The notes below the pieces were generated by a model. The model was not told where the DNA came from and did no database searches. It saw only the letters and a list, made by a program, of their open reading frames with translations. Below, one piece after another: positions 25,641 to 36,545 of a stretch of 64,000 bases of DNA. Source of the DNA: Micropterix aruncella (taxonomy: Eukaryota; Arthropoda; Insecta; Lepidoptera; Micropterigidae). Position 1 is the first letter of the stretch; each line of letters starts with the position of its first letter. Made by a program: the position numbers and the translations under genes. The stretch spans positions 3,207,595-3,271,594 of the forward strand of contig OX155978.1 of assembly GCA_944548615.1 (NCBI GenBank), given 5' to 3'.

Positions 25641-26002
25641 CCCGTATGATAATTTGTAAAATTATGCAATATTTGTTTGATTATTAGTACTATTGTCCAC
25701 ATGAAAATTCTACGAAATTCTGTAAGAATTTTGATAGAAAATATTGGAAAATTTTGTTTTCTAGAAACCTAGAAAATCTGTGTTTGGATGTTCAACGTAT
25801 ACCTTGCAAACCTTGCAATACCGACGTTCATACCGTATACCTTAATAGGTATATATTTAAATATTATGCTTCTTATTTTTGTTAGTTTTTGACATAACCA
25901 AGTGTAGGAATTCCTATCAACTGCTTTGAAATAATAAAAAAAATAAATTAAATTTGGAAAATGAATGCATACGATTCATCTTCGGTCTACGTCAGTATGA
26001 TC

Positions 26003-26376
26003 ATGTGTCCTTAAGAGCCGGTCCACACACATACAGTGCACGGTGCGACGCCGCAACATTATAACGACGCCGCAGTGGGCGAATAGTGTTGTACTTAATT
26101 GTACGTAGAACTAGTGAAATGAGGTAGTTAATGTCAATATCTTCTTCGAGGAATACTAATTTTAAACACTTCGATTAAAAATTAACAAAAATACGTGAAA
26201 ACAAATGAAACAGACAAGCATGTACCATCCTTCGACTGCACTTAACAACTGAGCGGTGCCGCTACGGCGCATATTACCGGTTTGGGTGCGGTGCGGCGCC
26301 GGAACGCACTGTGTGACATACCATGGATATTTGTATGTAGGACGGCAGACGCACCGCATCGTGTGGCCCGGCCCTA
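26003..26376. mobile_element. MITE with GGCCGGKCCACAC terminal repeats
   Basis: The left end reads TTAAGAGCCGGTCCACACAC. The right end in reverse complement reads TTAGGGCCGGGCCACACGAT. AGTATGATC flanks the element at 25994-26002 and 26377-26385, a likely 9-bp target duplication. The inside is GC-rich with repeated GCGGTGC/GCACCGC blocks. No ORF of note. Confidence 0.65.
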
Positions 26377-26384
26377 AGTATGAT

Positions 26385-26695
26385 CTTATGGCGCGGTTAA
26401 AGTTGTTGCCAGTAGGCCAACGGAAAAATGTTCATATACTTATTCTCCACTATCGTGTACCCTCCCAATCAACACCATCCTATCTCCACGAACTTTTCGA
26501 ACCATTGAATTCCACGGTCCCGTACTTTGGTCAGTATCTGAGAATTTACTCAAAAATCATTGTCATAATTAAGAATTATACTCCTACTCTTTCCGTGCAC
26601 ATAGTGGAAGACTCTGGAATGATCTCCCAGCAAATACACGAAACTTGCTTTATTTAGAAGACTCACCTCAAAAAGTACTACTTTTTTAAGAAGTA
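26385..26695 (+). pseudogene. LINE RT C-terminal remnant (L2/CR1-like)
   Basis: The 26390-26500 frame reads RKNVHILILHYRVPSQSTPSYLHELFEPL, parallel to RRNMHILSFLYNILNNPTTPSYL at 40790-41230. After a frame change the sequence near 26600 reads GRLWNDLPANTRNLLYLEDS, matching the ARLWNQLPPDIRNAP segment there. It is 5'-truncated, frameshifted, and directly abuts the MITE at 26003-26376. Confidence 0.65.
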
Positions 26696-26785
26696 GCTAT
26701 TTCTTCCCTTTCTCTCTCCTTTCTCTACCAATTTCCTCTCTGTGGGCATTCTTCTCTGGTTCGCCCATTGCAGACGACAGCTCCT

Positions 26786-27990
26786 AAAGTGTAGATCAGC
26801 TTGTGTTCTTGGGTCGGCCAAACTCACGTTTCAGCCCACATCAGGTAAACTCCTCGAAGAGGGATTTAACGTGGAAGGGCCGATGTCAACTTTGCTTGCG
26901 GCTATAACCTGCAGTCATAAACCACTAAAGTTGCCAACTACAACTGGCGAAACCGTCACCTCAGGAAGTTTTAATGATATTAGATCATTCTGTCTCCCGT
27001 GAGGAGAGCGTAGAAGACTTAGGGCAAAACAGTCCACCGTCTAGTTACGCCACACGCCCGTAAGAGACCAACGCCTTGAAGAAAGAACAAGGTCAATCAC
27101 ACAGCGGGTCGAAACTCGCGCCCTTACTACCAGTTGCAACCAGATTACTCCGGTCTCCCGACTGGTTACAGGTTCGAGGTCGCTTGCGCGGTCCTCTCCC
27201 TTACGTAGCGGTGATACGGTGTCTACCGAATCTATCGCTGACCACGGCATCCTTTACCCGGTTCCTCACCCAAAATACGTATCGCGCACCGTGCGGCGTC
27301 AGCCAATCGACTGTGTATTCTGACCAACAGCTGGGGGAGTCTGGAAACAGTACTGTCACCTATAGAGTGGGGGTAGTTATTAACCTTACGGCAACTGCTC
27401 TTGAAACGACCAATCGGCTACCCGATTCCGGGTGAACAGCCGGACAACGGATGCCGTGGTCCGTGATAGATTTGGTAGACACCGTATCGTCGCCGCTCAA
27501 GCGACCTTGAACCTGTAACCAGTCGGGAGGCCGGAGTAATCTGGTTATCTAGCGGTAAGACATTGTCTTCTTACGGGCGAGTGGCGTAACTAGACAGTGG
27601 ACTGTTTTCATCCGAAGTCTTCTACGCTCACCTGACGGGAGATAGACCGATCTAATATCGTTAAAACTTTCTGAAGTGACGGCTATAAATTCGTAATGCA
27701 TTACCGCTAACATCAGGTAGAGGCCGCGCAAGTGATTTCGAATCCGCGTACAGACAGAATGATAGAGAAATCCGTAGAAATCTGCTAGTAAGGGCGCGAG
27801 GTTCACCCGCTGATTGTGCTGCCTCGCGGTAAGGCGTTGGACTCTCAGGGGCGAGATGGAGTAGCTAGACAGTGGACTGTGTTGTTCCTACATCTCTAAT
27901 TCTCTCCAGGTTGAAAGAACGATCAATATCGTTATACCTTCCTGGGGTGACGCTTTTGCCCGTTGTAGGTGACAGCTCTAAAGTATTTTT
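26786..27990. repeat. Cluster of R630 fragments in both orientations
   Basis: 26786-26900 is a 5' fragment (+). 26925-27275 is a minus-strand 3' half beginning GTTGCCAACTACAACTGGCG. 27284-27545 is a plus-strand middle part, so the last two form a head-to-head inverted pair around 27280. 27545-27990 continues with plus-strand 3' ends, including TCGCGGTAAGGCGTTGGACTC and a GTAGGTGACAGCTC end. No complete copy is present. Confidence 0.75.
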
Positions 27991-28054
27991 TTTTAATTTA
28001 TTTATTTATTTATAGTATTACACAAGTTCGTTTGTACAGTTTACCATATCATGT

Positions 28055-28111
<57 letters not shown>
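28055..28111. repeat. (TA)n microsatellite
   Basis: About 57 bp of pure TA. Confidence 0.97.
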
Positions 28112-28115
<4 letters not shown>

Positions 28116-28151
28116 CGTTAGCAAAAAACTGATTCTCGAGGAGATAGAGTA

Positions 28152-28195
28152 ACGAATAAAAGTCGCCTAACTAGGCCAGGGCCTGTTCTAAGGCA
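28152..28195 (+). mobile_element. Solo terminal repeat related to the 36546-36830 MITE
   Basis: CGCCTAACTAGGCC followed by CTGTTCTAAGGCAGAC resembles the reverse-complemented right end at 36796-36830 (CACCTAACTAGG, CTGTTCTAAGGCGGAC). No partner end is seen. Confidence 0.45.
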
Positions 28196-28349
28196 GACTT
28201 TATAAAATATTGTTTAGATGTATCTAATCAAATTACTAAATTATTATTATATAAAAAATAAAAAATTAAAACAATTAAAATTTGTAGAAGTTCTATTACT
28301 TTGATAATAATTATTAACGTGTAGAGTAAAAGTAAAAATATATTATACG

Positions 28350-28600
28350 TACCGTGGTAGCGGTAGAGGTCGTGCAAGGGCGTTAACATCAGGTAGAGGC
28401 CACCCAAGCGACCTCGAATCCGTGACCAGACTGGAGGATGTAGAAATCCGTCCAAATCTTTTGGTAAGGGTGAGAGGTTGGACCGCTGGGTGTACTTCCC
28501 AGTGTCTCGCGGTAAGGCATTGGACTCTTACGGGCTGTTAGAGCTGTTTGACTGTGGATTGTATTGTCACTCCACAGTCTTTCAATGTGAGCAGGTTTCT
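28350..28600 (+). repeat. R630 fragment
   Basis: Blocks AAGCGACCTCGAATCCGTGACCA, CGGTAAGGCATTGGACTCTTACGGG and GACTGTGGATTG are in family order. It is a partial copy. Confidence 0.65.
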
Positions 28601-28734
28601 TTTGATTAAATGCTGCTCTGTGCAATACGAAAGGGAGTTCTTTGAGGAATTCTTAAGGAGTTCTTACGTAGAGCGTATATGAATATCAGTATTATCAGCA
28701 TAAGGCATTCGTTGTACTGACTTATTTTAGATGA

Positions 28735-29940
28735 TGCTGGTATTATTAATAACAGAGTTACTTATATAAAATCGAAGACTATCGCGGTTGCTTGACATTA
28801 TAAATAGGATAGAAAACGAATTTACCGCGTGAAATTTGTAGCACCCGACATTTCGGTGACGTTGCAGCCGCCGTTGTCCAGGGTAGACTGAAGAACTGTC
28901 AATCCGTTGTTTTGCGGGTAGGCCGCGTACCGCTTCCGCCACTGCGTAGGTTATAACGGTGGTGGGGGGCCGGGCTCGGAGCGCGGGAATTTTGAAAATC
29001 CGTCTTGCACACAACACTCACTGTATCCTGTTTTACGTCTTTGCGTTCGGCGTTCGGCGGCGGGAACATTTTAAGAAGAGGGTTCCACGTAGAAGAGAGT
29101 TTGTAACCGTCGTCTCTGTTAAAGTTCGGGGTTCTTCTTATTTTAATGGCTTCCCGGATCATGCGAGGAAAGTAGAATTGTTCTTTGGATAGCACAATGG
29201 GATTTTGAAACTGCATCCAGTGGTTACTTCCACTATCCAATATATGTTCGCAGATCGCCGATTTTTCTCGCTGATCGTTTTTAACAGCTTTAATGTGTTC
29301 TGACAGTCGCGTGGCTATGGGCCGTTTCGTTTGTCCAACGTAGGCTAGACCGCAACTGCATTCGACTTTATACACACCCGGGGTTTGCAGTGGTATTACA
29401 TCCTTTACAGGCCTCAAAAATCGAGCTATATTTTGGGTCGGTTTGAAGATCGTTTTTATATCGAATCTGTTTAGCATCTTACTTATTCGATCTGTCACGC
29501 CCTTGACGTATGGTAAGAATGCTCTTGATCTGCTCGGTTTCTGAGTTTCGTCTGTATTAGATCGTGTGCGTGTCTCGTGATATTTACCGTATCCATTTTT
29601 CCTAAGGACATCATTGACATGTTCCATCTCCTTCGGAAAATGCTCAGCGTCGCATAGATCGCGTGCTCGATTCACGAGGGACGTTTGCACTGAACGTAGA
29701 TGGTAGGGATGATGGTGTGAGCTTGCATGTGAATATCTGTCCGTATGTGTGGGCTTCCGATATACCGTATGTCCGAGAGTATTGTCACTTCTCTTCGTCA
29801 CTTTGACATCCAAAAATGGTAGGAAGCCGTCCTTCTCTACTTCATAGGTGAATCTCAAAGTGATGTCAAAGTGACGAGGAGAAGTGACAATACTCTCGGA
29901 CATACGACAATATGTCCGAGAGTATTGTCACTTCAAATGA
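28735..29940 (-). mobile_element. Penelope-like element, 5'-truncated
   Basis: Minus-strand element holding the RT end and GIY-YIG endonuclease (28899-29903). A 3' region follows, with ACAACGGCGGCTGCAACG, ACGCGGTAAATTCG and GACATTATAA-type blocks that recur alone at many places here. The 5' end carries an inverted, then direct, duplication of an internal segment at 29860-29935. It is incomplete, because most of the RT domain is missing. Confidence 0.85.
28899..29903 (-). pseudogene. PLE protein: RT C-terminus plus GIY-YIG endonuclease
   Basis: An open frame of 334 codons. Residues ~17-60 (FTYEVEKDGFLPFLDVKVTK, YRKPTHTDRY) are the end of the Penelope-type RT. The catalytic RT motifs lie upstream and are lost. 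Residues 176-203 carry the GIY-YIG motif in the form GVYKVECSCGLAYVGQTKR, with the following Arg and His (TRLSEH), and a CSC pair typical of PLE endonucleases. The endonuclease would nick target DNA to prime reverse transcription. The first ~16 residues come from the inverted duplication at the 5' edge, so the start codon is accidental. The frame is otherwise undamaged, implying a fairly young insertion. Confidence 0.85.
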
Positions 29941-30182
29941 CAATAAATTCACATAAATGTATCATGTTTAGTGTCAAATGAAGGGTCTGATTGAGTGCAT
30001 TCTGGAAATATACATACATCTATATGGATAAATACAAAAACTACAAATATTTCATAAAAAACAGTAGGTAATAAAATAATTATAAATACAATAGATCCTT
30101 TCTGTAACGGCAATTGCGTTTTATTCCTTTGAATATATTTACCTGTTGAAATTAGCGATTCCTAGTAGAGCATTTGAGAAGC

Positions 30183-30600
30183 TTACCGTACCACGTAATG
30201 CGATATTCTCGCATGTATCGCATGCATCGCGCGCCTATTCGCTACGTGGTCACGAGTACGGTGTGTAGCGAGGGTGTCGGCCGGCGGGCGGAGCGTCGTT
30301 TTATCCCGACGCCGTTCGCCTAGCGAATATTTCGCGAAATCTGCCAGTCTCTGCGCAGACTCCGTGGCGGACGGACGTCTCTCGGCAGCTCCGAGTTTGT
30401 CGACCCTTGAGAACAGTCTCCGACGCGCGTCGCGACGGTGCATGAGAAAAAACTATAGTGCCAAAACTGTAGTAATTTTTAAAACTGAAAAGTGTCTAGT
30501 GTATATTTCTCGTAGAAGTGTAGATACTGAAAAAATTGGATATTCAGGTAAGTTTTACTATAGCTTTAGCTAATTATATATTTATAAAATAAATAGGATA
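30183..30600 (+). other. GC-rich exon-like block with strong splice donor
   Basis: 30190-30440 is CpG-rich and far above the local GC level. It leads into a segment (30445-30547) ending CAG before GTAAGT at 30548-30553, a consensus 5' splice site. The segment AGTGTCTAGTGTATATTTCTCG to the donor recurs at about 30958-31045 (donor destroyed) and 34052-34131 (donor kept). A 99-codon frame (30274-30573) runs through the donor and has no similarity I know. It could be a promoter and first exon of a host gene or of an element. PLE 3' end sequence follows at 30603. Confidence 0.4.
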
Positions 30601-30602
30601 AA

Positions 30603-30735
30603 AACGTCCAGTCTATCCTGGACAACGGCGGTTGCAACATCGCTGAAACGTCGGGTGCTACAAACTTCACGCGGTAGATTCATTTGTATCCTGTTTATAA
30701 TGTCAAACAACTGCGATAGTCTTTGATTTAGATAT
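30603..30735 (+). mobile_element. PLE 3' end fragment
   Basis: GTCTATCCTGGACAACGGCGG, then AACATCGCTGAAACGTCGGG, ACGCGGTAGATTC and AATGTCAAACAACTGCGATAG match the 3' region of the PLE at 28735-29940 in opposite orientation. No coding part. Confidence 0.75.
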
Positions 30736-30754
30736 AAAAAAATAGATATAATAA

Positions 30755-31050
30755 AGACGATAAAAAAAATATAAAGATGAGCAAATTTGATAATATACAT
30801 TTCATTGAAAGACAAATCACTGATTCGTCAAAAGCTTTTAACTATGTGTAGCTAGCTTTTTATACTCATCATCGTATATACCATCATATAGTCAAACATC
30901 GATTTGCATAAGTAAATCATAAATGACAACTGTTGCTCAAGGCAAAACTAGTAATTTGTCAAAACTAAAAAAGTGTCTAGTGTATATTTCTCGTAAAAGT
31001 GTTGGTACTGAAAAATTTGGATATTCATTTACGTTTTATTGTATATATTT
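30755..31050 (+). repeat. Dispersed ~290-bp repeat, copy 1
   Basis: Shares TTTCATTGAAAGACAAATCA, ATACCATCAT, ACTGTTGCTCAA and the exon-like TATTTCTCGTAAAAGTG block with 33840-34160, in the same order and orientation. Confidence 0.7.
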
Positions 31051-31429
31051 TTGCTAGTTACTTATAATAAAAATAAAAAAATATTTGCAGCTCCTAATAC
31101 AAAAAAATATATAAACAAAAAACACAAAATTTGATATTGAAACTGTCAAAATACAAAGACTTTGTAATAAAACTACAAACTCTGCAAATTAGGGCTGTCC
31201 TCAGGATATATCTTATCCTGGTTTTCAGTACACACCTGTTTTTTGGAGCAGGAAACCACTATTTAATGAAATTAAAATAAAATAAACAAAATGGAATAAA
31301 TAAAAAAATAAAATTGCATTATTCAAAACCAAATAATCCAAAAAAATCTGAATCAAAATAAATAAAATTAAGTAACCACGTTAAAAGCCAGGGTTGAATC
31401 ATTCCAAAGCGCTTATTAAGGCTTACGAC

Positions 31430-31735
31430 CGTAAGACGGTAAGGTCCTATCGCTAAATAGGAACAATCTACGCATACTGGTGAGGGCGCTCACGGGACAT
31501 TGTGGCCTGAACAAACACATGTTCAACCTCAAGCTCAGAGACACAAAAATGTGCAGGTTCTGCCAAGGGCCAGAGGAAACTCCCCAGCACCTCATGTGCA
31601 AGTATGGCCCGCTGATGCGTAAAAGATACACCCACTTGGGTGGTCACTACCTCCAACCTGAGGAGGTAAAACAATCTGGCGCCAAAGGCCTGCTGCGGTT
31701 CTTAAATGAGATGAGGCTTAGCGCAGAACTATAGT
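31430..31735 (+). pseudogene. RNase H-type LINE C-terminal fragment
   Basis: The frame 31480-31734 reads MRALTGHCGLNKHMFNLKLR, then CRFCQGPEETPQHLMCKYGP. It matches the end of the large LINE (GLITGHNTLNKHLF..CRACMEAEETTKHILLDC). Only the Cys-rich C-terminus remains, from a family distinct from the 10884-17085 element. No tail is recognised. Confidence 0.75.
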
Positions 31736-31949
31736 AGGTGGCGAACACAATAGATCAGCATTGGTCGCAGTGTTACAAGGCTCATAAAGACCTTAGAAAA
31801 GCCCCACTCAACAAATAATAAATAACCACGTTAAAAATTTATGAACAATCGGAAAAGTAGCAATAATCAAATTAATTGAGTAATTTTACTCTAGAATAAT
31901 ATCAATAAATCTTTGGCTTCTAAACATCTTTCTTTAATAATATACTCTT

Positions 31950-32600
31950 ATAATGGTCCTTCAACAACAACATAACTCCAAGCTCTATGTAGGGACAGAA
32001 TTGGTAAAAAAGGTCAGTATGTTCAAGTATTTGGGAAGTTGAATGAATGAGAACGGGGACAATGCTCAAGAAATAAATGTCCGCATCGAAATGGCTCGCT
32101 CAACTTTTTTCAAAATGAGCAAAGTTTTGTGTGATAAAGATCTAAGTCTCAACCTAAGGCTATGTATAACCCTCTGCTACATTTTCTCCGTTCTACTTAT
32201 ATGGCGAGAAGCATGGACTCTCACTCAAAACACGACGAAAAGGTTGGAGGCTATCGAAATGTGGATATACATATCTTGAAAATCTCATGGCGTGACAGAG
32301 TCACTAATATTGACGTACTGAGCCGACTTAAGAAGAAGATGGAACTTCTAAACACTATCAAACACAGGAAAATATCGTACTTCGGTCAAGCCTTAAGGAA
32401 TGACAAAAACAAATTGCTCCACCTCATTATCCAAGGCAAGATCTCTTGGAAAAGAAACGCCGGCAGAAGGCGGCATTCGTGGATAAGGCACCTTGGGGAC
32501 TGGTTTGGCTGCAGTAGTACCTCGCTGTTCATAGCAGCAGCCTCTAAAGTGAAGATGGCTATAATTTTGTCCAACCTCCTATATGAGTGGAACTCGAAGA
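31950..32600 (+). pseudogene. RTE-like LINE RT C-terminus (broken)
   Basis: Reading from about 31975: KLYVGTELVKKVSMFKYLGS, a stop, then the frame 32043-32279 with LICR-type residues and WREAWTLTQNTTKRLEAIEMW. After a frameshift, 32162-32659 gives ISWRDRVTNIDVLSRLKKK, ELLNTIKHRKISYFGQALR and DWFGCSSTSLFIAAASKVK. The YLGS, RLEA.EMW, RISW.DRVTN and HR...YFG motifs are typical of the segment after RT in this insect LINE group. The catalytic YADD lies upstream and is absent. A related copy is at 57632-59640 on the other strand. Confidence 0.8.
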
Positions 32601-32680
32601 AGAAGAAGGGATCCTTAAATACTCCAATTGATATCGATCGCTATGCTATTTCCGACTGATTCCATACAACCGCAGAATAA

Positions 32681-33815
32681 TCTATATAATAAAAATGAGT
32701 CGGGTTTTATGTATGTTACCTAATAACTCACGAGCGGCTGGCCCGATTTGAACGATTCTTTTTTTGTTTTGTTCGTAATCATTTCGGTGTTGCTATGGGA
32801 TATAAAAAAATTGGAAAATCTCTCGGAAAAGTGAGAAAAATGAGAAAAACCAAAAATTATTTTAGTACCGAGCTTGATCATAGATGGCGTTGTTTGACAA
32901 GAATAAAAATACGAAAATTCGAAAATCAAGATGGCGGCACGGTGCAAAAACTGACAGTTGACAGTAAGTTGAATTTTACGAACTTTTCATAGCGTTTTCG
33001 TGATTCTGAAGGTAACTCAACTGAATTAACTGAATTTGTGTAATTCGGGAATGTTTTTGCAGGTTTTACAATCATTTTTTACAGTTATACTCTTGAACAG
33101 ACGATCCAATCTCAGCAAGGTGACCGCTCGAGCAGGACGACAAAGAGAGGTTCGACCAACTGAAAGCGATGAGCATCGCCAAGAATTGAATGAAGCGGCA
33201 CGGATCCGTAATGTTGCAGTGCGAAGACGATTGAATATGAGACAAAACACATACAGAGAGGCATTCTATTATAATCTGGCGATTATGAATGCATGGAAAT
33301 TGGAAAAATGGACCATTTGTGCCAATGTTGCAATGCCTCTAAGTACCGCCACGAACCACTCGTTTTGTGTTGCGCAGGAGGTAAAATGAGATTAACGCCA
33401 TTAGTTCCACCAACAGAGAAATTAGGATCGTTGGTGTCTGGAAATGCACCAGATTCTAGGCATTTTCTGCCGTACATACAATATTACAATAACTGTTTCC
33501 AAATGACTTCATTTGGTGCAACACATATTATTCGCGACAATTTTATGCCCAAATCTGAAAAAAAAGAGAAGAAATCAATGGAGAGTCAAACAAAATCGTA
33601 CTGTTTACACACTTTTCTCTTCCATTTCGAACACAACGAGCACAACGAATCTACAAGTGCCAATTGATGAAACTGCTCTTTTGGAAGATAAAAAATAAAC
33701 AATCTTTAAATTTGTAATAATGTCAAACAACTGTCAATGAAAATTACCTAAGTTAACGTCATCTGCTGCCAAACGAACAAATTCGTGGCGAGACAAAGTT
33801 CGTCGGGTTCCGCTA
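32681..33815 (+). mobile_element. Helitron, 1.1 kb, with fragment of Rep-helicase gene
   Basis: Starts TCTATATAATAAAAATGAG after an A and ends GGGTTCCGCTAG before a T, the TC...CTAG signature with A^T insertion typical of Helitrons. ACGAAC/GTTCGT near 33774-33805 can form the 3' subterminal hairpin. Inside is only the N-terminal part of the Helitron protein. Confidence 0.85.
33036..33700 (+). pseudogene. Helitron helicase-like N-terminal region (truncated)
   Basis: The frame 33036-33389 contains NRRSNLSKVTARAGRQREVR, RQELNEAARIRN and NTYREAFYYN. A shift near 33300 leads to 33293-33667: GKMDHLCQCCNASKYRHEPL, CCAGGKMRLTPLVPP and FLPYIQYYNNCFQMTSFGA. This is the zinc-finger-like CxxC...CC domain preceding Rep in animal Helitrons. 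The Rep HUH nuclease and helicase domains are missing, so the copy depends on other Helitrons. One frameshift is present. The last part, DNFMPKSEKK onward, is not conserved as far as I know. Confidence 0.85.
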
Positions 33816-33839
33816 GTAATATAATAAAATATATATTTA

Positions 33840-34160
33840 TATGAAATAGGTACAGAAGAAATGAAGAAAATTTGATAAAATTATATTTTTCATTGAAAGA
33901 CAAATCATTGATTTGTCAAGAGCATTTGATTATGTGTAGCAAGCATTCTATACACATCAACGTATACGAGTATACCATCATGAAGTCAAAAAAAGGATTG
34001 AATATCTATTAGCAAAATAAATCATATATGACAGCTGTTGCTCAATCTAAAACTGTAGTACCTTTTTAAAACTAAAAAAAAAGTTTATCGTAGAAGTGTA
34101 AATACTGAAAAAATTGGACATTCAGGTAAGTTTTACTATATGTAGTAAGTTTTACTCTGC
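33840..34160 (+). repeat. Dispersed ~290-bp repeat, copy 2, with splice-donor block
   Basis: Homologous to 30755-31050. Ends with the exon-like segment and CAG before GTAAGT at 34126-34131. Confidence 0.7.
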
Positions 34161-34796
34161 TGATAATACATTTAGATAAAATGGATATAGAAGAAATTAA
34201 GAAAATTTGATATTGTTATAATTTTCGTTGAAAAACACATCGGAATTTATGTATTATCGGAATCTTTTCCAATTATGAAAAAAAAACATTACTAGATTCG
34301 ACAATTTTAATGCTAAATCTGATAGTGAACAGCATCGGACACGCCATATTCCGAAATATACAATTTTCAAATTTACAAACCGTGGTTTTTGAAAAACTAA
34401 CCCTTACGCCGTATACATAGGTGTATATAAGTTGTTTTCAAAAAACCCTTATCTAAACTAACATAAAGCAGGTATTCGACGTGTTTTTAAATGCCTATAT
34501 CTTGCTTATTTATTGAGGTCGAATAAAGATTATTCAGTTTCGAAATCAGGGTGGTGAATTTACTCGGGTGATTTTGAAACATGTTTTAATTTTTTATTTA
34601 TTACAAAAAAAACATGATTACTGCAGAAGGGCTAGATGATATTCGGTATACATTGTTACAAGACGTGCAGGAAAAACTAAAACCCATATCTATAGGCTCA
34701 TCGCATACCTAACTGAGCGAAAAACGCCTGTATCAAGGGATGCTGATGTTTTACTTCGGATATTGCTTTTCCGCGAGCTGACTGATATGACGTTCG

Positions 34797-35433
34797 TTTG
34801 AGAGTTAATGGGCCCTTGCTGAGTTGGCCACGAAGACCCATTCTGTTCAGGGCTGGTCATACTCACGGGTCAACATCTATCCGACGGCCTCCACAGATGA
34901 AGTGCGAGCCTGGGTAAGACTCTGGCCTTATGGTTAGTTTCCCCCTAGGAATCAACCTTCTGGCGCTCCTGGACGGTCTCTGACTAACAGTCGGGGGAGT
35001 CTGGAAGCAGTACTGTTTCCTATAGAGCGGGGGTGGTTGCGGACCATACGGCGACTGCTCTAGAAACGACTATCGGCTACCCGATCCTGGGTGAACAGCC
35101 GGGCAAAGGACGCTGTGGTCCGCGACAGATTCGGTATACACCGTTTCACCGCTTCGTAAGGGAGAGGACCGCGCAAGCGAACTCGTAACCAATTGATAGA
35201 CTGGAGTAATCTGGTCGCAATTGGAAGTAAGGGCGTGAGTGTAAGCCCGCTGGGTAACACTCCTGGCTATCTCGCTGTTAAGGCGTTGGCCTCTTACGGG
35301 TTTTTGGCGGAGCTAGACGGTGGACTGTTTTTGTCCTAAGTCTTCTGCGTTCACTCCAGGGAGATAGAACGACTAATCGTTAAAACTTCCTGAGGTGACG
35401 GGCTCGCCCGCTGTAGTCGACAACTCTAGTTGG
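34797..35433 (+). mobile_element. R630 element, full copy with 11-bp target duplication
   Basis: TATGACGTTCG flanks the element at 34786-34796 and 35434-35444. The body starts TTTGAGAGTTAATGGGCC and ends GACAACTCTAGTTGG, 637 bp. This defines the same ends as the 21181 copy. The tRNA-like block is at about 35267-35300 (CTGTTAAGGCGTTGG). Confidence 0.9.
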
Positions 35434-35444
35434 TATGACGTTCG

Positions 35445-36545
35445 GCCATATGAAAAAGAAATAATAAACATTCACATTTGTATAATACACATATACTGAA
35501 TTATCCCGCTATACACTCATATATTAGTAGAAAATAAATTATGTTTATAACCAACACCAATACATAAATACCTAATAATACATAGATACAGTGAATACAT
35601 ATTACACATATACATATATACATTACACGTATAGACATATACATAATACTCCTTTTATTATTAATATTTTATTATTTTTGATTTACCTAATCAAAGATTG
35701 TGACGAGTTCGGTTTTGGCGTAGAGTGGTCCTTTATCAAAAAATACCGTTTTTATTGATCGTTTAAATACTACCATGGTAAGTTGATTTTGAATAGAAAT
35801 GCCTAAATACTTATAAAGCTTTGGAGCTAAGTAGAAGAAGTATCTTCGAGCGAATGAAGTTCTTACACGTGGTACTAAAACCTGCCTTCACCCAGCGCTT
35901 CTAGTCATCTTGGCTAGTTGGTCGATAGGTTAAAAGTTTTTAAAATTCCATATATAAATTTATGGAATATTATTAGCAATTGCTTAACATGCATTATCAT
36001 ATTATCAATATAGAATAGGTTCCAATTATATATATTTTGTCGAGAAAATTTGTATATTTGGACAGCAAACAAGAAATGTATTTTTTTTTTTTGAAAAATA
36101 AGTTAATGGTATGTATTATTATCATATTATAGTAAAAATGTCCAGGAAGTTGTTCATTATTTCGTCAATCGATTGTGTTTTTCTTATTTTTCCTCGAAAT
36201 TCGTGATGTAATTTTTAAACAATTTTCTCTTAAAATTTCAATGTTTTTTAATGGAAACTATGAAAAAGTTCTTAAAAATACACTCGAGAGCAAAGAATCC
36301 GGGTCACCAATATAAACCCTAATATCTCGGAAACTGAGAATGCTAGCGCGTTCAAGAAAAAGGATTTTATAGATTATTTAATGATACTCAAAATTAATAA
36401 AACCCCTTGGTTACTGTAAACTGGTGCCATTGAAAAGGATTAAAACAAAATAAAGGTTTTTTTTAAAAATCGAATTACGAATTCACTGCATTTGTTTTTG
36501 CTTTTGTTTCTGTTCTCCCACAACAAAAACCTTTTACTTATTATA
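35445..36545. other. Unassigned AT-rich sequence
   Basis: No coding region or repeat recognised. There are long A/T runs. Confidence 0.45.

Noticed and set aside
28780..28900. Hammerhead ribozyme in the PLE 3' region
   Set aside because: Some PLEs carry hammerheads, and CGAAAC-like sequence occurs here (CACCGAAACGTC), but no CUGAUGA precedes it in any of the copies I read.
30274..30573. 99-codon ORF in the CpG-rich block as a host protein
   Set aside because: It reads through a consensus splice donor and has no recognisable domain. The block is listed as exon-like only.
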